Assembly: GCA_016744655.1 (NCBI GenBank)
Contig: JADGDY010000009.1
Span: 1 to 61,252, forward strand
DNA: 61,252 nucleotides
Reading direction: 5' to 3'
From: Bacteroidales bacterium
GTDB lineage: Bacteria; Bacteroidota; Bacteroidia; Bacteroidales; UBA12170
Of the stretch, positions 17,283 through 24,842 are shown in pieces (positions within the stretch are counted from its first letter, which is position 1; each line of letters begins with the position of its first letter). Made by a program: the position numbers and the translations under genes. The notes below the pieces were generated by a model that ran no database searches, had not been told where the DNA came from, and saw only the letters and a program-made list of their open reading frames with translations.

Positions 17283-17737
17283 TGACAAAAAATCCAATAT
17301 TAGATTACCTCAAAACAGGAATTAATAAACCCATCACTAAAAGCATGTCACCTTCGGCACTATGGCTAAAAGGCTTTTTAATAAACGTAGAAGAAGGATT
17401 AGCGGAAATTGAATATACGGTGAGAAAGGAAATGACAAATCCATTAGGGACTATGCAAGGTGGAATTATGGCTGCTTTGGTTGATGATACCATGGGGATG
17501 GCATTTTTCACGCTTTCTCAAGAAAATATGTTCACTACTACTAACTTGAATATTAACTATCTATATGGAGTTAAAGAAGGAGAAAAAGTAGTGGTAAAAG
17601 CGGAAGTAGTTCGTATTGGTAAAAAGATTGCCAATATTGAATGTAAGGTGATGAATGAAAAAGGAGATGTGATTTGTACTGCAACAAGTAATTTAGTGGT
17701 TACAAGCATAAAACTAAACGTGCCTATTCCAAATTAA
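17282..17737 (+). CDS. PaaI/YdiI-type hotdog acyl-CoA thioesterase
   Basis: This 151-residue protein is a single hotdog domain. The central helix segment NPLGTMQGGIMAALVDDTMG has the HGG-like (here QGG) turn and the Asp of the PaaI family, followed by the strand TTTNLNINYLYGVKEGE. The family hydrolyses acyl-CoA or aryl-CoA thioesters. The Gln in place of the usual His in the HGG motif is worth noting; it occurs in part of this family. It is coupled to the ligase by a one-base overlap and ends the operon before a strong terminator. Confidence 0.83.
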   Translation: MTKNPILDYLKTGINKPITKSMSPSALWLKGFLINVEEGLAEIEYTVRKEMTNPLGTMQGGIMAALVDDTMGMAFFTLSQENMFTTTNLNINYLYGVKEGEKVVVKAEVVRIGKKIANIECKVMNEKGDVICTATSNLVVTSIKLNVPIPN

Positions 17738-17750
17738 GAGATTATAAATA

Positions 17751-17782
17751 AAAAAAGGGAAGCAATTTGCTTCCCTTTTTTT
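17751..17782. terminator. Bidirectional terminator
   Basis: AAAAAAGGGAAGCA (17751-17764) pairs with TGCTTCCCTTTTTT after a 3-base loop, giving T-runs in both directions between the convergent thioesterase and biotin carrier genes. Confidence 0.92.
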
Positions 17783-17785
17783 GTA

Positions 17786-18118
17786 TTATTTAAACTCAAT
17801 CAGCAATTGTCCTTTTCTGACAACGTCACCAGGTTTGCAATGAATTTTTTTAATTTCTCCACTGATAAAACTAGTAATCTGATTTTTCATTTTCATAGCT
17901 TCAAGAATTAGTAAGTCCTGACCTATTTCAATGGTTTGTCCTTCTTCAACAAAAATTTCGAAGATGGTACCAGGAATAGCCGCAGGGAGTTCCTTAACAT
18001 TTTCTGGTGCGTAAGGAGTTCTATTCTTATAGCTTTCGGGTACTTCAGTAATATAAATAGAGTTATCTACATTAAACTCACTATACTGAGGCTCATTTGA
18101 TTTATCATCTTTACTCAT
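17786..18118 (-). CDS. Biotin carboxyl carrier protein (acyl-CoA carboxylase subunit)
   Basis: This 110-residue protein has a variable acidic N-terminus (1-45) and a biotinyl domain. The biotin acceptor is Lys76 in EAMKMKNQ. It would carry CO2-biotin for the carboxyltransferase encoded 11 bases upstream in the same operon. No biotin carboxylase gene lies in the window, so if the complex is a carboxylase that subunit is encoded elsewhere. Confidence 0.88.
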   Translation of the reverse strand: MSKDDKSNEPQYSEFNVDNSIYITEVPESYKNRTPYAPENVKELPAAIPGTIFEIFVEEGQTIEIGQDLLILEAMKMKNQITSFISGEIKKIHCKPGDVVRKGQLLIEFK

Positions 18119-18129
18119 CAGTTGTGTTT

Positions 18130-19677
18130 TTAGAATGGTGGAACACCATGTTTCTTTTTAGGAGTCTGTACATCTTTAGAAGAACTAATCTCTAAAGCAT
18201 GAACAATCATCTTTCTAGTTTCTGAAGGCTCAATAACTGCATCAACATAACCATATGCAGCTGCTACATAAGGATTAGCAAACTTCTGTTTGTATTCCTC
18301 CACCTTTTGTAATCTTACTTTTTCAGGATCCTCAGCTTTTTTAATTTCATTTCTGAAAATAATATTAGCAGCTCCTTCAGGTCCCATAACAGCAATTTCT
18401 GCCATTGGCCAAGCAAATACGAAATCAGCTCTTAAGTGATGACTACACATAGCAATATATCCTCCACCATAAGCTTTTCTCATGATTACAGTTAGTTTAG
18501 GAACTGTAGCTTCTGAATAAGCGTAAAGGATTTTAGCTCCATGACGAATTACTCCAGCATGTTCCTGATCAACACCAGGTAAATAACCAGGAAGGTCAAC
18601 CAAAGTCAATAATGGAATATTGAAAGCATCACAATAACGAATAAATCTAGCCGCTTTATCAGATGAATCCACATCGAGTACACCTGCTAAGAAGGCTGGT
18701 TGATTTCCAACGATACCAATAGTTTCTCCATCGATACGTGTAAAACCAATAACAATATTTTTAGCAAAGTGCTCTTGAATCTCAAAAAACTCAGAGTTAT
18801 CACAAATGGCTTTTACAACATTTCTAACGTCATAAGGCTCTTTTGGATCTGTTGGCATGATTTCATCCAACTTATATATTCTAGTTCTTGGCGGCTTTTT
18901 TGGAAAGCGATCAGGCTTTTTAGTATTATTCCATGGAATGTAAGTACATAATTGCTTAATCTGTCCAAAACACTCTTGCTCGCTTTCTGCATAGAAGTGT
19001 GCATTTCCTGTTTTAGCAGCATGAACATATGCGCCTCCAAGGGCTTCCATACTAATTTCTTCACCAAGCACGGTTTTAATCACTTCAGGACCTGTAATAA
19101 ACATTTTTGATATCTTGTCTACTACAAATACAAAATCCGTTAATGCAGGACTGTAAACAGCGCCACCGGCACATGGTCCTAAAATAACGGAAATCTGTGG
19201 GATCACCCCAGATGCTTGTGTATTTCTGAAAAATATTTCACCATAACCAGCCAAGGAATTAACTCCTTCTTGAATACGTGCTCCACCAGAATCGTTGATT
19301 CCAATAATTGGCACCTTCATTTTCATGGCATGGTCCATGATTTTTGTGATTTTCTTTGCATGCATATACCCCAGAGAACCACCGGCTACAGTGAAATCCT
19401 GTGCGTAAATACACACTGGATGAGAGCCAAGTGTACCAGTTCCAGTGATTACACCATCACCAGCGAGGTATTTTTTATCCATGTCAAAATCTTTTGCAGC
19501 ATGTTCTACAAATAGATCGTATTCATGGAAGGATTTTGGATCGAGAATGGCAACAATACGCTCGCGGGCAGTTAATTTACCTACGGCTTTTTGTTTTTCT
19601 ATAGCCTTGGATCCCCCACCAGACAAGGCACTTTTCATTCTCTCTCTTAAATCTAAAGACTTCTGTTTAATAGACAT
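18130..19677 (-). CDS. Acyl-CoA carboxylase carboxyltransferase subunit (propionyl-CoA carboxylase beta / methylmalonyl-CoA decarboxylase alpha)
   Basis: This 515-residue crotonase-fold carboxyltransferase has both oxyanion-hole regions: DSGGARIQEGVNSLAGYGEI with GPCAGGAVYSPAL, and KAYGGGYIAMCSHHL with GPEGAANIIF. Length and motifs fit PccB/MmdA proteins that move CO2 between biotin and propionyl/methylmalonyl-CoA. Either propionate production or propionyl-CoA carboxylation is possible; the membrane beta subunit that would mark a sodium-pumping decarboxylase is not adjacent. It forms an operon with the biotin carrier protein and has a good promoter at 19733-19762. Confidence 0.9.
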   Translation of the reverse strand: MSIKQKSLDLRERMKSALSGGGSKAIEKQKAVGKLTARERIVAILDPKSFHEYDLFVEHAAKDFDMDKKYLAGDGVITGTGTLGSHPVCIYAQDFTVAGGSLGYMHAKKITKIMDHAMKMKVPIIGINDSGGARIQEGVNSLAGYGEIFFRNTQASGVIPQISVILGPCAGGAVYSPALTDFVFVVDKISKMFITGPEVIKTVLGEEISMEALGGAYVHAAKTGNAHFYAESEQECFGQIKQLCTYIPWNNTKKPDRFPKKPPRTRIYKLDEIMPTDPKEPYDVRNVVKAICDNSEFFEIQEHFAKNIVIGFTRIDGETIGIVGNQPAFLAGVLDVDSSDKAARFIRYCDAFNIPLLTLVDLPGYLPGVDQEHAGVIRHGAKILYAYSEATVPKLTVIMRKAYGGGYIAMCSHHLRADFVFAWPMAEIAVMGPEGAANIIFRNEIKKAEDPEKVRLQKVEEYKQKFANPYVAAAYGYVDAVIEPSETRKMIVHALEISSSKDVQTPKKKHGVPPF

Positions 19678-19732
19678 ATTTTCCTTTTTTGATTCAGAAT
19701 TTGTTGTTCAATCCAATTCCGCAATAACCTAG

Positions 19733-19762
19733 CAAAATTAAGAGATTTTACAAATAAAACAA
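19733..19762 (-). promoter_or_regulatory. Carboxyltransferase promoter
   Basis: On the minus strand, TAATTTTG (19740-19733) matches TAnnTTTG. A -33 TTG (19762-19760) is 19 bases upstream. The predicted leader is about 50 bases. Confidence 0.7.
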
Positions 19763-19934
19763 TAATATTTCTGTTAGTTAGGTAACAGTAGAACTTTTTT
19801 TATTGCGATGCAGTCTCAAATTAAATGGGATTTAACAAACTAAATTTCAGCTTTTCAGCTATTGGCAATGATATGCCATCTATTTTGCTTTCATTTTTTT
19901 TTGAACTCAAAACATAATTTTTAGTTCAAAAAAA

Positions 19935-19963
19935 AATGATTTCTCAGAATCTGAGAAATCATT
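19935..19963 (-). terminator. Intrinsic terminator of the sigma-54 activator/lptE/secG operon
   Basis: A 14-base stem (AATGATTTCTCAGA / TCTGAGAAATCATT) is followed on the minus strand by an uninterrupted run of T. Confidence 0.9.
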
Positions 19964-19985
19964 AGAATATTTTTTTTGAATAATA

Positions 19986-20318
19986 TTATTCAGCGTTTTC
20001 CGTTGGAGGAACCATATTAGTTGGAATTGGTTCCGCGTTTTCAATTTGTTCTCTCAATTCAGTATCGATGATATCGCTATTGCTAGCTGTTCTTGGGATA
20101 ACGAAAATAGAGAATAAACTTAAAACTAAAAGAATTAAGGCAAGTGTCCATGTAGATTTCTCTAAGAAATCAGCAGTTTTTCTTACTCCTAAATATTGAT
20201 TGTTTCCAGCAAAGTTGGAAGCTAGTCCACCACCCTTAGAGTTTTGAACTAAAACTACTAACATTAATAAGATACAAGTGATTAAAATTAAAACTGATAC
20301 AATTATATACGCACCCAT
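19986..20318 (-). CDS. secG: Preprotein translocase subunit SecG
   Basis: This 110-residue protein has two membrane helices (about 4-23 and 55-75). They flank the diagnostic loop VQNSKGGGLASNFAG and the following LEKSTWTLA. The acidic C-terminal tail is typical of Bacteroidota SecG. SecG assists the SecYEG channel. It is the last gene of an envelope operon that includes lptE. Confidence 0.93.
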   Translation of the reverse strand: MGAYIIVSVLILITCILLMLVVLVQNSKGGGLASNFAGNNQYLGVRKTADFLEKSTWTLALILLVLSLFSIFVIPRTASNSDIIDTELREQIENAEPIPTNMVPPTENAE

Positions 20319-20332
20319 GGCTATTCTTTTTT

Positions 20333-21265
20333 CTAATTATTTTTACTCAATTCTTGAATTTGGGCTGCAAAGTAAGTACTTTTTTCTGGATTTTTCAAAA
20401 TTAATTTTTGATAAATTTCAATGGCCTTATTTAGATTGCCTTGCTGCTTATGAATCTGTGCCAGAGTCTCTGTTACGAAAAAATCATCTTCGTCAACTGT
20501 ACTATCTACAGCATCTTTGTGAGGGTTGTGAAAATTATTTTTGTCAGGACGAGAGATTGAAGGTTGGTCTTCGATGAAACGATCTATCAATTGAGCTTTT
20601 AGTATTTCAGGCTTTTGGGCTTCAGTAATATCACTCTTTTCTTCTTGTTCTGCCTGTTTTTCTACTTCAATTTCAGCTAGTCTTTTCTTAACTAATTGTA
20701 ATAATTCGGATTTAGATTTACTAGCTTGGTGTTTCTTTTTCTCCTCTGAAAGATCTATTTGATTTTTTTCTGACTCAATAGTCTTGTCTTCTTGTACTTC
20801 CTTTTTGACTCTTTTTAAATGAGTTTGAGTAATCGGCTTAGGTATTTCTTTTTTAGAAGGATCCTCTAGTTTTTCTTCTTTTACAGTATCTGTTTTAGTT
20901 AAAGTATCTTTATTAACTGTTTCTATTGTTGCTTTTGTGGATTCCTCTTGTACTCGAGAAATAGGATCTGTTTTTTCTTCTGCTGGATACTCTTTTGGGC
21001 GTTCGTTTTCTTGTTGTTTTTCCTCATTTTGCAACATGTAGTCTACCCAATACTTAAGTTTCTTTCTATCTGAGGAATGAAATGCTGCTTTGTATAAATT
21101 CTTTTGATATCTATAATCATCAAGAATTAATAGGTTTAGGGCATAAAGAATTCGGAAATTCTCTACATAAGGATAGCTGCTAACTAACTGTTCCAGATCT
21201 GCTAAGCTATCTTTTGATAATAGTTTAGGGTTTTCTAATAATCGATAATAGTGCTCTTTATTCAT
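20333..21265 (-). CDS. Tetratricopeptide-repeat protein of unknown function
   Basis: Starting at the ATG at 21265, one base after the lptE stop (TAAGATG), gives 310 residues beginning MNKEHYYRLLENPKLL. An upstream in-frame start at 21280 inside lptE seems less likely. The N-terminal 90 residues are a helical domain with conserved-looking LVSSYPYVENFRILYALNLL. The middle, about 95-230, is a charged Lys/Glu-rich low-complexity linker. The C-terminus is a TPR (ETLAQIHKQQGNLNKAIEIY). No signal peptide or membrane helix is visible. The gene order lptE-TPR-secG occurs in other Bacteroidota as I recall. Function unknown. Confidence 0.75.
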   Translation of the reverse strand: MNKEHYYRLLENPKLLSKDSLADLEQLVSSYPYVENFRILYALNLLILDDYRYQKNLYKAAFHSSDRKKLKYWVDYMLQNEEKQQENERPKEYPAEEKTDPISRVQEESTKATIETVNKDTLTKTDTVKEEKLEDPSKKEIPKPITQTHLKRVKKEVQEDKTIESEKNQIDLSEEKKKHQASKSKSELLQLVKKRLAEIEVEKQAEQEEKSDITEAQKPEILKAQLIDRFIEDQPSISRPDKNNFHNPHKDAVDSTVDEDDFFVTETLAQIHKQQGNLNKAIEIYQKLILKNPEKSTYFAAQIQELSKNN

Positions 21266-21266
21266 C

Positions 21267-21788
21267 TTACCAATTAACAACTGCTTTATTAAAAATATCG
21301 TCCACTAACATCTCATTGATTATCTCTATTTGGGCATCTTGCACAGAGTTGAGATCCTCGGTTGATGGGTATTCATTATATCTACTAAATGTAGTTTCAT
21401 AGTTTTTATCGGGCTCAATTAAATTTGTAAACTTAATTTTAACTGAAATTGTTAACCTGTTTAAAGCAGCTTGTTCATCACTAGTCACCGCTTGAGGTGA
21501 GGTGGAGTAATCTGTAATTACACCTTCTATTTGTAAATCGCCTCTATCTCTAACTAGAATTAAACTGGTTTGGCTAGAAAAACGATCTTGTATTTCAGTG
21601 GTAAGAGATTCACTTAAGGTTGGTACCACAAAGCTAGCCTGATTGTCGATATATTGAATACTGATGGTTTTTGCTTCAGCTGGAATAGAGGCACCTGTAA
21701 AACTGTAGCTTACACAAGAAGACAATCCCATCGTAAATAAGAATGCTATGGCTATTAGTATAGCTTTATATGAGTTTAATTTTATCAT
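21267..21788 (-). CDS. lptE: LPS assembly lipoprotein LptE
   Basis: This 173-residue protein has a lipoprotein signal ending LSSC (Cys25) and the Bacteroidota LptE start CVSYSFTGASIPAEAKTISI. It then has the alternating strand/helix pattern (TLSESLTTEIQDRF, LQIEGVITDYSTSPQAV). LptE plugs the LptD pore that delivers LPS to the outer surface. It is co-transcribed between the sigma-54 activator and the TPR protein. The call rests on family pattern; the primary sequence of LptE varies widely. Confidence 0.85.
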   Translation of the reverse strand: MIKLNSYKAILIAIAFLFTMGLSSCVSYSFTGASIPAEAKTISIQYIDNQASFVVPTLSESLTTEIQDRFSSQTSLILVRDRGDLQIEGVITDYSTSPQAVTSDEQAALNRLTISVKIKFTNLIEPDKNYETTFSRYNEYPSTEDLNSVQDAQIEIINEMLVDDIFNKAVVNW

Positions 21789-21793
21789 AATCC

Positions 21794-23038
21794 TTAGTTG
21801 ATATCGTATTCTTTAATTTTTCGGTATAAGGTACGTTCACTTATTCCTAGATCGTGAGCGGCATTTTTTCTTTTACCATGATGCTTAGTCAATGCTCTCC
21901 TTATGAGGTCTTCTTCTTTTTTCTGTATAGATAGAGATTCTTCGATAACCTCTGCTTTTTGATCTAATGTTTCAAAAACTTGTTCATGAAGGTCATCTTG
22001 GTAGTTCCTAGAATCTGAATTCATTTGTTCCTCCTCCTGAGGATTCAAAATAATATCATAATCTTGATCTATTTTCTTGAGGAGTTGCGAGCTTTCTTCT
22101 TTTGAAATTGAATTACCACCTTGAATGACTTCTACCATGGTTTTTTTGAGCTCCGATATGTCTTTCTTCATATCAAAAAGCACTTTGTAGAGGAGGTCTC
22201 GTTCTGAAAGCTTTTCGTCTTCCTTTTTGGAGTAGAGGACAGGTAATTCTTTAGAATAAGACTGAGGTAAATATTTTGTTATGGTTATAGCATCAACAAG
22301 TCTATCCGTTTCTATGGTACTGATTTGCTCAGTAACATTTTTTAGCTGACGAATATTTCCTTCCCAACGATATTTTTTTAGTAGTTCTTGAGCGTCTTCG
22401 TTAAGTCTTACAGTTGGCATTCTGTATTTTTCTGAAAAGTCAGAAGAAAATTTCCTGAATAAAAGATATATATCATCCTTTCGCTCTCTTAAACTTGGCA
22501 CAGCAATAGGTACAGAATTCAATCTATAAAACAAATCCTGACGAAACTTTCCAGTACTGATGGCTTGAGGAATATCTACATTAGTAGCTGCTATAACCCT
22601 TACATTAGTTTTATGAACTTTACTGCTACCAACTTTCATAAATTCTCCAGTCTCTAAAACCCTCAATAAGCGAACTTGGGTTGAAACAGGAAGTTCGGCA
22701 ACTTCATCAAGAAATATAGTACCACCATCAGCGACTTCAAAATATCCTTTTCTTGAATCACTAGCACCGGTAAAGGCGCCTTTCTCATGACCGAAGAGTT
22801 CGCTATCGATGGTTCCTTCAGGAATAGCCCCACAGTTTACCGCAATATAGTGACCATGTTTACGTGAACTCAATTGGTGAATGATTTTAGGAAAAACTTC
22901 TTTACCAACACCGCTTTCACCTGTGATAAGGACTGATAAATCAGTTGGAGCCACTTGTGCGGCAATATTAATGGCTCTATCCAAAAGTGGAGAGGTTCCG
23001 ATGATGCCAAATCTTTGTTTAATGCTTTGTAGCTCCAT
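21794..23038 (-). CDS. Sigma-54-dependent transcriptional activator
   Basis: I use the ATG at 23038 (MELQSIKQRFGIIGTSPLLD), giving 414 residues; an in-frame ATG at 23071 would add 11 poorly typical residues. It has an AAA+ domain with Walker A GESGVGKE, the sigma-54-contacting GAFTGA loop, Walker B GGTIFLDEV and the arginine-finger region FRQDLFYRLN. A long charged linker leads to a FIS-type helix-turn-helix at the C-terminus (KNAAHDLGISERTLYRKIKE). There is no receiver or other N-terminal sensor domain. It heads an operon with lptE and secG, which suggests envelope-linked control, but its targets are unknown. Confidence 0.9.
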   Translation of the reverse strand: MELQSIKQRFGIIGTSPLLDRAINIAAQVAPTDLSVLITGESGVGKEVFPKIIHQLSSRKHGHYIAVNCGAIPEGTIDSELFGHEKGAFTGASDSRKGYFEVADGGTIFLDEVAELPVSTQVRLLRVLETGEFMKVGSSKVHKTNVRVIAATNVDIPQAISTGKFRQDLFYRLNSVPIAVPSLRERKDDIYLLFRKFSSDFSEKYRMPTVRLNEDAQELLKKYRWEGNIRQLKNVTEQISTIETDRLVDAITITKYLPQSYSKELPVLYSKKEDEKLSERDLLYKVLFDMKKDISELKKTMVEVIQGGNSISKEESSQLLKKIDQDYDIILNPQEEEQMNSDSRNYQDDLHEQVFETLDQKAEVIEESLSIQKKEEDLIRRALTKHHGKRKNAAHDLGISERTLYRKIKEYDIN

Positions 23039-23212
23039 AGTTAAAATGTGGTGTTTTGTTTGAAGAATCAATAAAAATACAAATTAACAGAAAACTGACA
23101 AAATTTCAGGTGTTTAAAGTTAAAATGATATCAGTGTTATTTTAATAAATGTTAAAATTTAAGCTTTCTTTATTTTTTTTTGAAAAAAGTAGTGGTGAGT
23201 AAATAATTGTCT

Positions 23213-23220
23213 TATATTTG
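23213..23220 (+). promoter_or_regulatory. -7 box of an orphan plus-strand transcript
   Basis: TATATTTG is a perfect TAnnTTTG box. Both flanking genes are on the minus strand, and the only thing downstream is the terminator at 23259. Confidence 0.5.
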
Positions 23221-23226
23221 CCTCGA

Positions 23227-23288
23227 TGCGTTAATTTTAAGTGGGAATAATAATTTGGCCTCCAATCGTTCTGATTGGAGGTTTTTTT
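23227..23288 (+). ncRNA. Candidate very short RNA between recR and the sigma-54 activator
   Basis: A perfect -7 box (23213-23220) and a strong terminator (23259-23288) on the plus strand bracket about 60 bases without an open frame. The flanking genes run the other way, so this is not a leader for either. The transcript would be antisense to the region just after recR. The 5' end is estimated. An alternative is that the hairpin only serves recR, but its T-run lies on the wrong side for that. Confidence 0.4.
23259..23288 (+). terminator. Intrinsic terminator (plus strand) beside the recR stop
   Basis: The 9-base stem CCTCCAATC/GATTGGAGG has loop GTTCT and is followed by seven T. On the minus strand the hairpin lacks a T-run but could still stabilise the recR 3' end. 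Confidence 0.85.
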
Positions 23289-23901
23289 ATGCCCCGTTGT
23301 ATGGTAGTCTTTGGGTGATAGATCTTCCAAGAGTCACTTCATCGGCAAACTCTATTTCGTCACCAATAGCAACACCTCTAGCCAATGAGCTTACTTTTAT
23401 TTTCTTGTTTTTTAATTGCTTGAAAATATAAAAATTGGTGGTGTCTCCTTCCACAGTGGCTGCTAAAGCAAAAATAACCTCCTCTATTTTTTCTTCTTCA
23501 ATTCGTGTTAAAAATGATCGGATTTCGAGGTCAGAAGGCGAAATTCCATCCATCGGGCTAATTAATCCACCCAAAACATGATATAATCCGGTAAATTGCC
23601 CGGTGTTTTCTATGGCTAATACATCTCTAATGTCTTCTACAATGCAAATTAATGAAGCATCTCTTTTTGGACTAGAACAAATATTGCAGATTTCTTTTTC
23701 TGAGATGTTATGACATTTTTTACAAAAGCGCATTTCCTCACGCATTTTGATGAGGCTTTCTCCCAATCGTTTCACATGTGGTTTTTCTTGTTTTAAAAGA
23801 TGTAGGGCCAATCGCATAGCACTTCTTTTTCCTATACCAGGTAATTTCGATAATTCGTTTACGGCATCCTCTAATAAATATGATGAGAAATTTAAATCCA
23901 T
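23287..23901 (-). CDS. recR: Recombination protein RecR
   Basis: Starting at the ATG at 23901 gives 204 residues beginning MDLNFSSYLLEDAVNELSKL; an upstream ATG at 23928 adds nine unlikely residues. The order is helix-hairpin-helix LPGIGKRSAMRLALHLL, a C4 zinc finger (CKKCHNISEKEICNIC), a Toprim domain (IVEDIRDVLAIE, GLYHVLGGLISPMDGI) and the C-terminal LARGVAIGDEIEFADEVTL. RecR works with RecO in loading RecA at gaps. Length and motifs are normal. Confidence 0.95.
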   Translation of the reverse strand: MDLNFSSYLLEDAVNELSKLPGIGKRSAMRLALHLLKQEKPHVKRLGESLIKMREEMRFCKKCHNISEKEICNICSSPKRDASLICIVEDIRDVLAIENTGQFTGLYHVLGGLISPMDGISPSDLEIRSFLTRIEEEKIEEVIFALAATVEGDTTNFYIFKQLKNKKIKVSSLARGVAIGDEIEFADEVTLGRSITQRLPYNGA

Positions 23902-23973
23902 TTTTGTCGTTATATATAATATGATCAAAAGAGATTTGAGATTTTTTAATAGAGTTCAAATCATTTCCTTTTG

Positions 23974-23981
23974 TAACTTTG
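23974..23981 (+). promoter_or_regulatory. -7 box for the YwqK-like gene
   Basis: TAACTTTG matches TAnnTTTG, 31 bases before the ATG at 24013, divergent from recR. Confidence 0.6.
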
Positions 23982-24012
23982 TTCTGAAAATAATTGCAAA
24001 AATAGTAAAAGC

Positions 24013-24798
24013 ATGCAAGTGAAACTTCTGAAATATATATTCCTTGGGATTATCCTATTCTTGGGAAATCAAGTTCTGTTCTCTCAGCAAAATCAAACCG
24101 ATGAAATGGGAAGAAAACAAGGGAAATGGATCAAGTATAAAGATGGAGTGAAATTCTATCAGGGTGAATTTGTAGATGATAAACCCATAGGAGAGTTTTT
24201 ACGATATTATAAGAGTGGTCGTTTGCAATCTCGTTCCTTATATACCAGAAATGGAGATTATTGTTTTGTTGAGATGTTTTACGATGACAGAAAGAAAACG
24301 CCAAAAGCCACTGGTTTATATGTGAATCAGGTAAAAGATAGTGTTTGGCATATTTATAATAGTTCTGGGGTTTTGGTGAATGAAGAGTACTATTCTGAAG
24401 GTAAAGAAAACGGACTGTGGAAATTGTTTAATTATTTGGGAGCAATAATGAAAGAAACTCCATATGTGGATGGAAAGCTGCAGGGTGAGCAAATCGAATA
24501 TTTTGTTGAGGGAACCTTACAAAGAAAGATGACATTCGAGAATGATACGCTTGATGGAGTATTCGAAGTATATTATCCGGAAAATAAAATACGTGTTGGA
24601 GGAGTCTTTAATAAAGGCATGCAAGTAGGAGAGTGGAATTACTACGATGTGGATGGTTCCGTTTTGTATATCGAGTATTTTGAAGAGGGTTCATTGATGA
24701 AGCGATTGGATTCTAATGGTAAAGCTGTTGAAGTGGTACAAGTAATTGATACAATTGATATGGGCGTTACTCCTGAGGAGTTGATGGAGTTGAGGTAG
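24013..24798 (+). CDS. Secreted MORN/YwqK-like repeat protein
   Basis: This 261-residue protein has a signal peptide (cleavage after LFSQ near residue 25). It is built from about eight copies of a 20-24-residue MORN_2/YwqK-like repeat of the form G.W..Y...G.....Y..G (for example GRKQGKWIKYKDG, GLWKLFNYLG, GEWNYYDVDGSVLYIEYFEE). Proteins of this type are often annotated as toxin-antitoxin system YwqK family antitoxin, but nothing here indicates a toxin partner. A periplasmic or surface role is likely; the function is unknown. Confidence 0.75.
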   Translation: MQVKLLKYIFLGIILFLGNQVLFSQQNQTDEMGRKQGKWIKYKDGVKFYQGEFVDDKPIGEFLRYYKSGRLQSRSLYTRNGDYCFVEMFYDDRKKTPKATGLYVNQVKDSVWHIYNSSGVLVNEEYYSEGKENGLWKLFNYLGAIMKETPYVDGKLQGEQIEYFVEGTLQRKMTFENDTLDGVFEVYYPENKIRVGGVFNKGMQVGEWNYYDVDGSVLYIEYFEEGSLMKRLDSNGKAVEVVQVIDTIDMGVTPEELMELR

Positions 24799-24842
24799 GT
24801 GAGTGTGATTCGAATAATTATAACTATATAAAAATCAATCAC

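Larger units (their letters stand above)
19678..19985. other. Intergenic region with promoter and nested inverted repeats
   Basis: No open frame was found. It contains the carboxyltransferase promoter, a 14-base inverted repeat TTTTTTTTTGAACT (19894-19907) / AGTTCAAAAAAAAA (19923-19936), and the secG-operon terminator overlapping its right arm. Confidence 0.7.
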
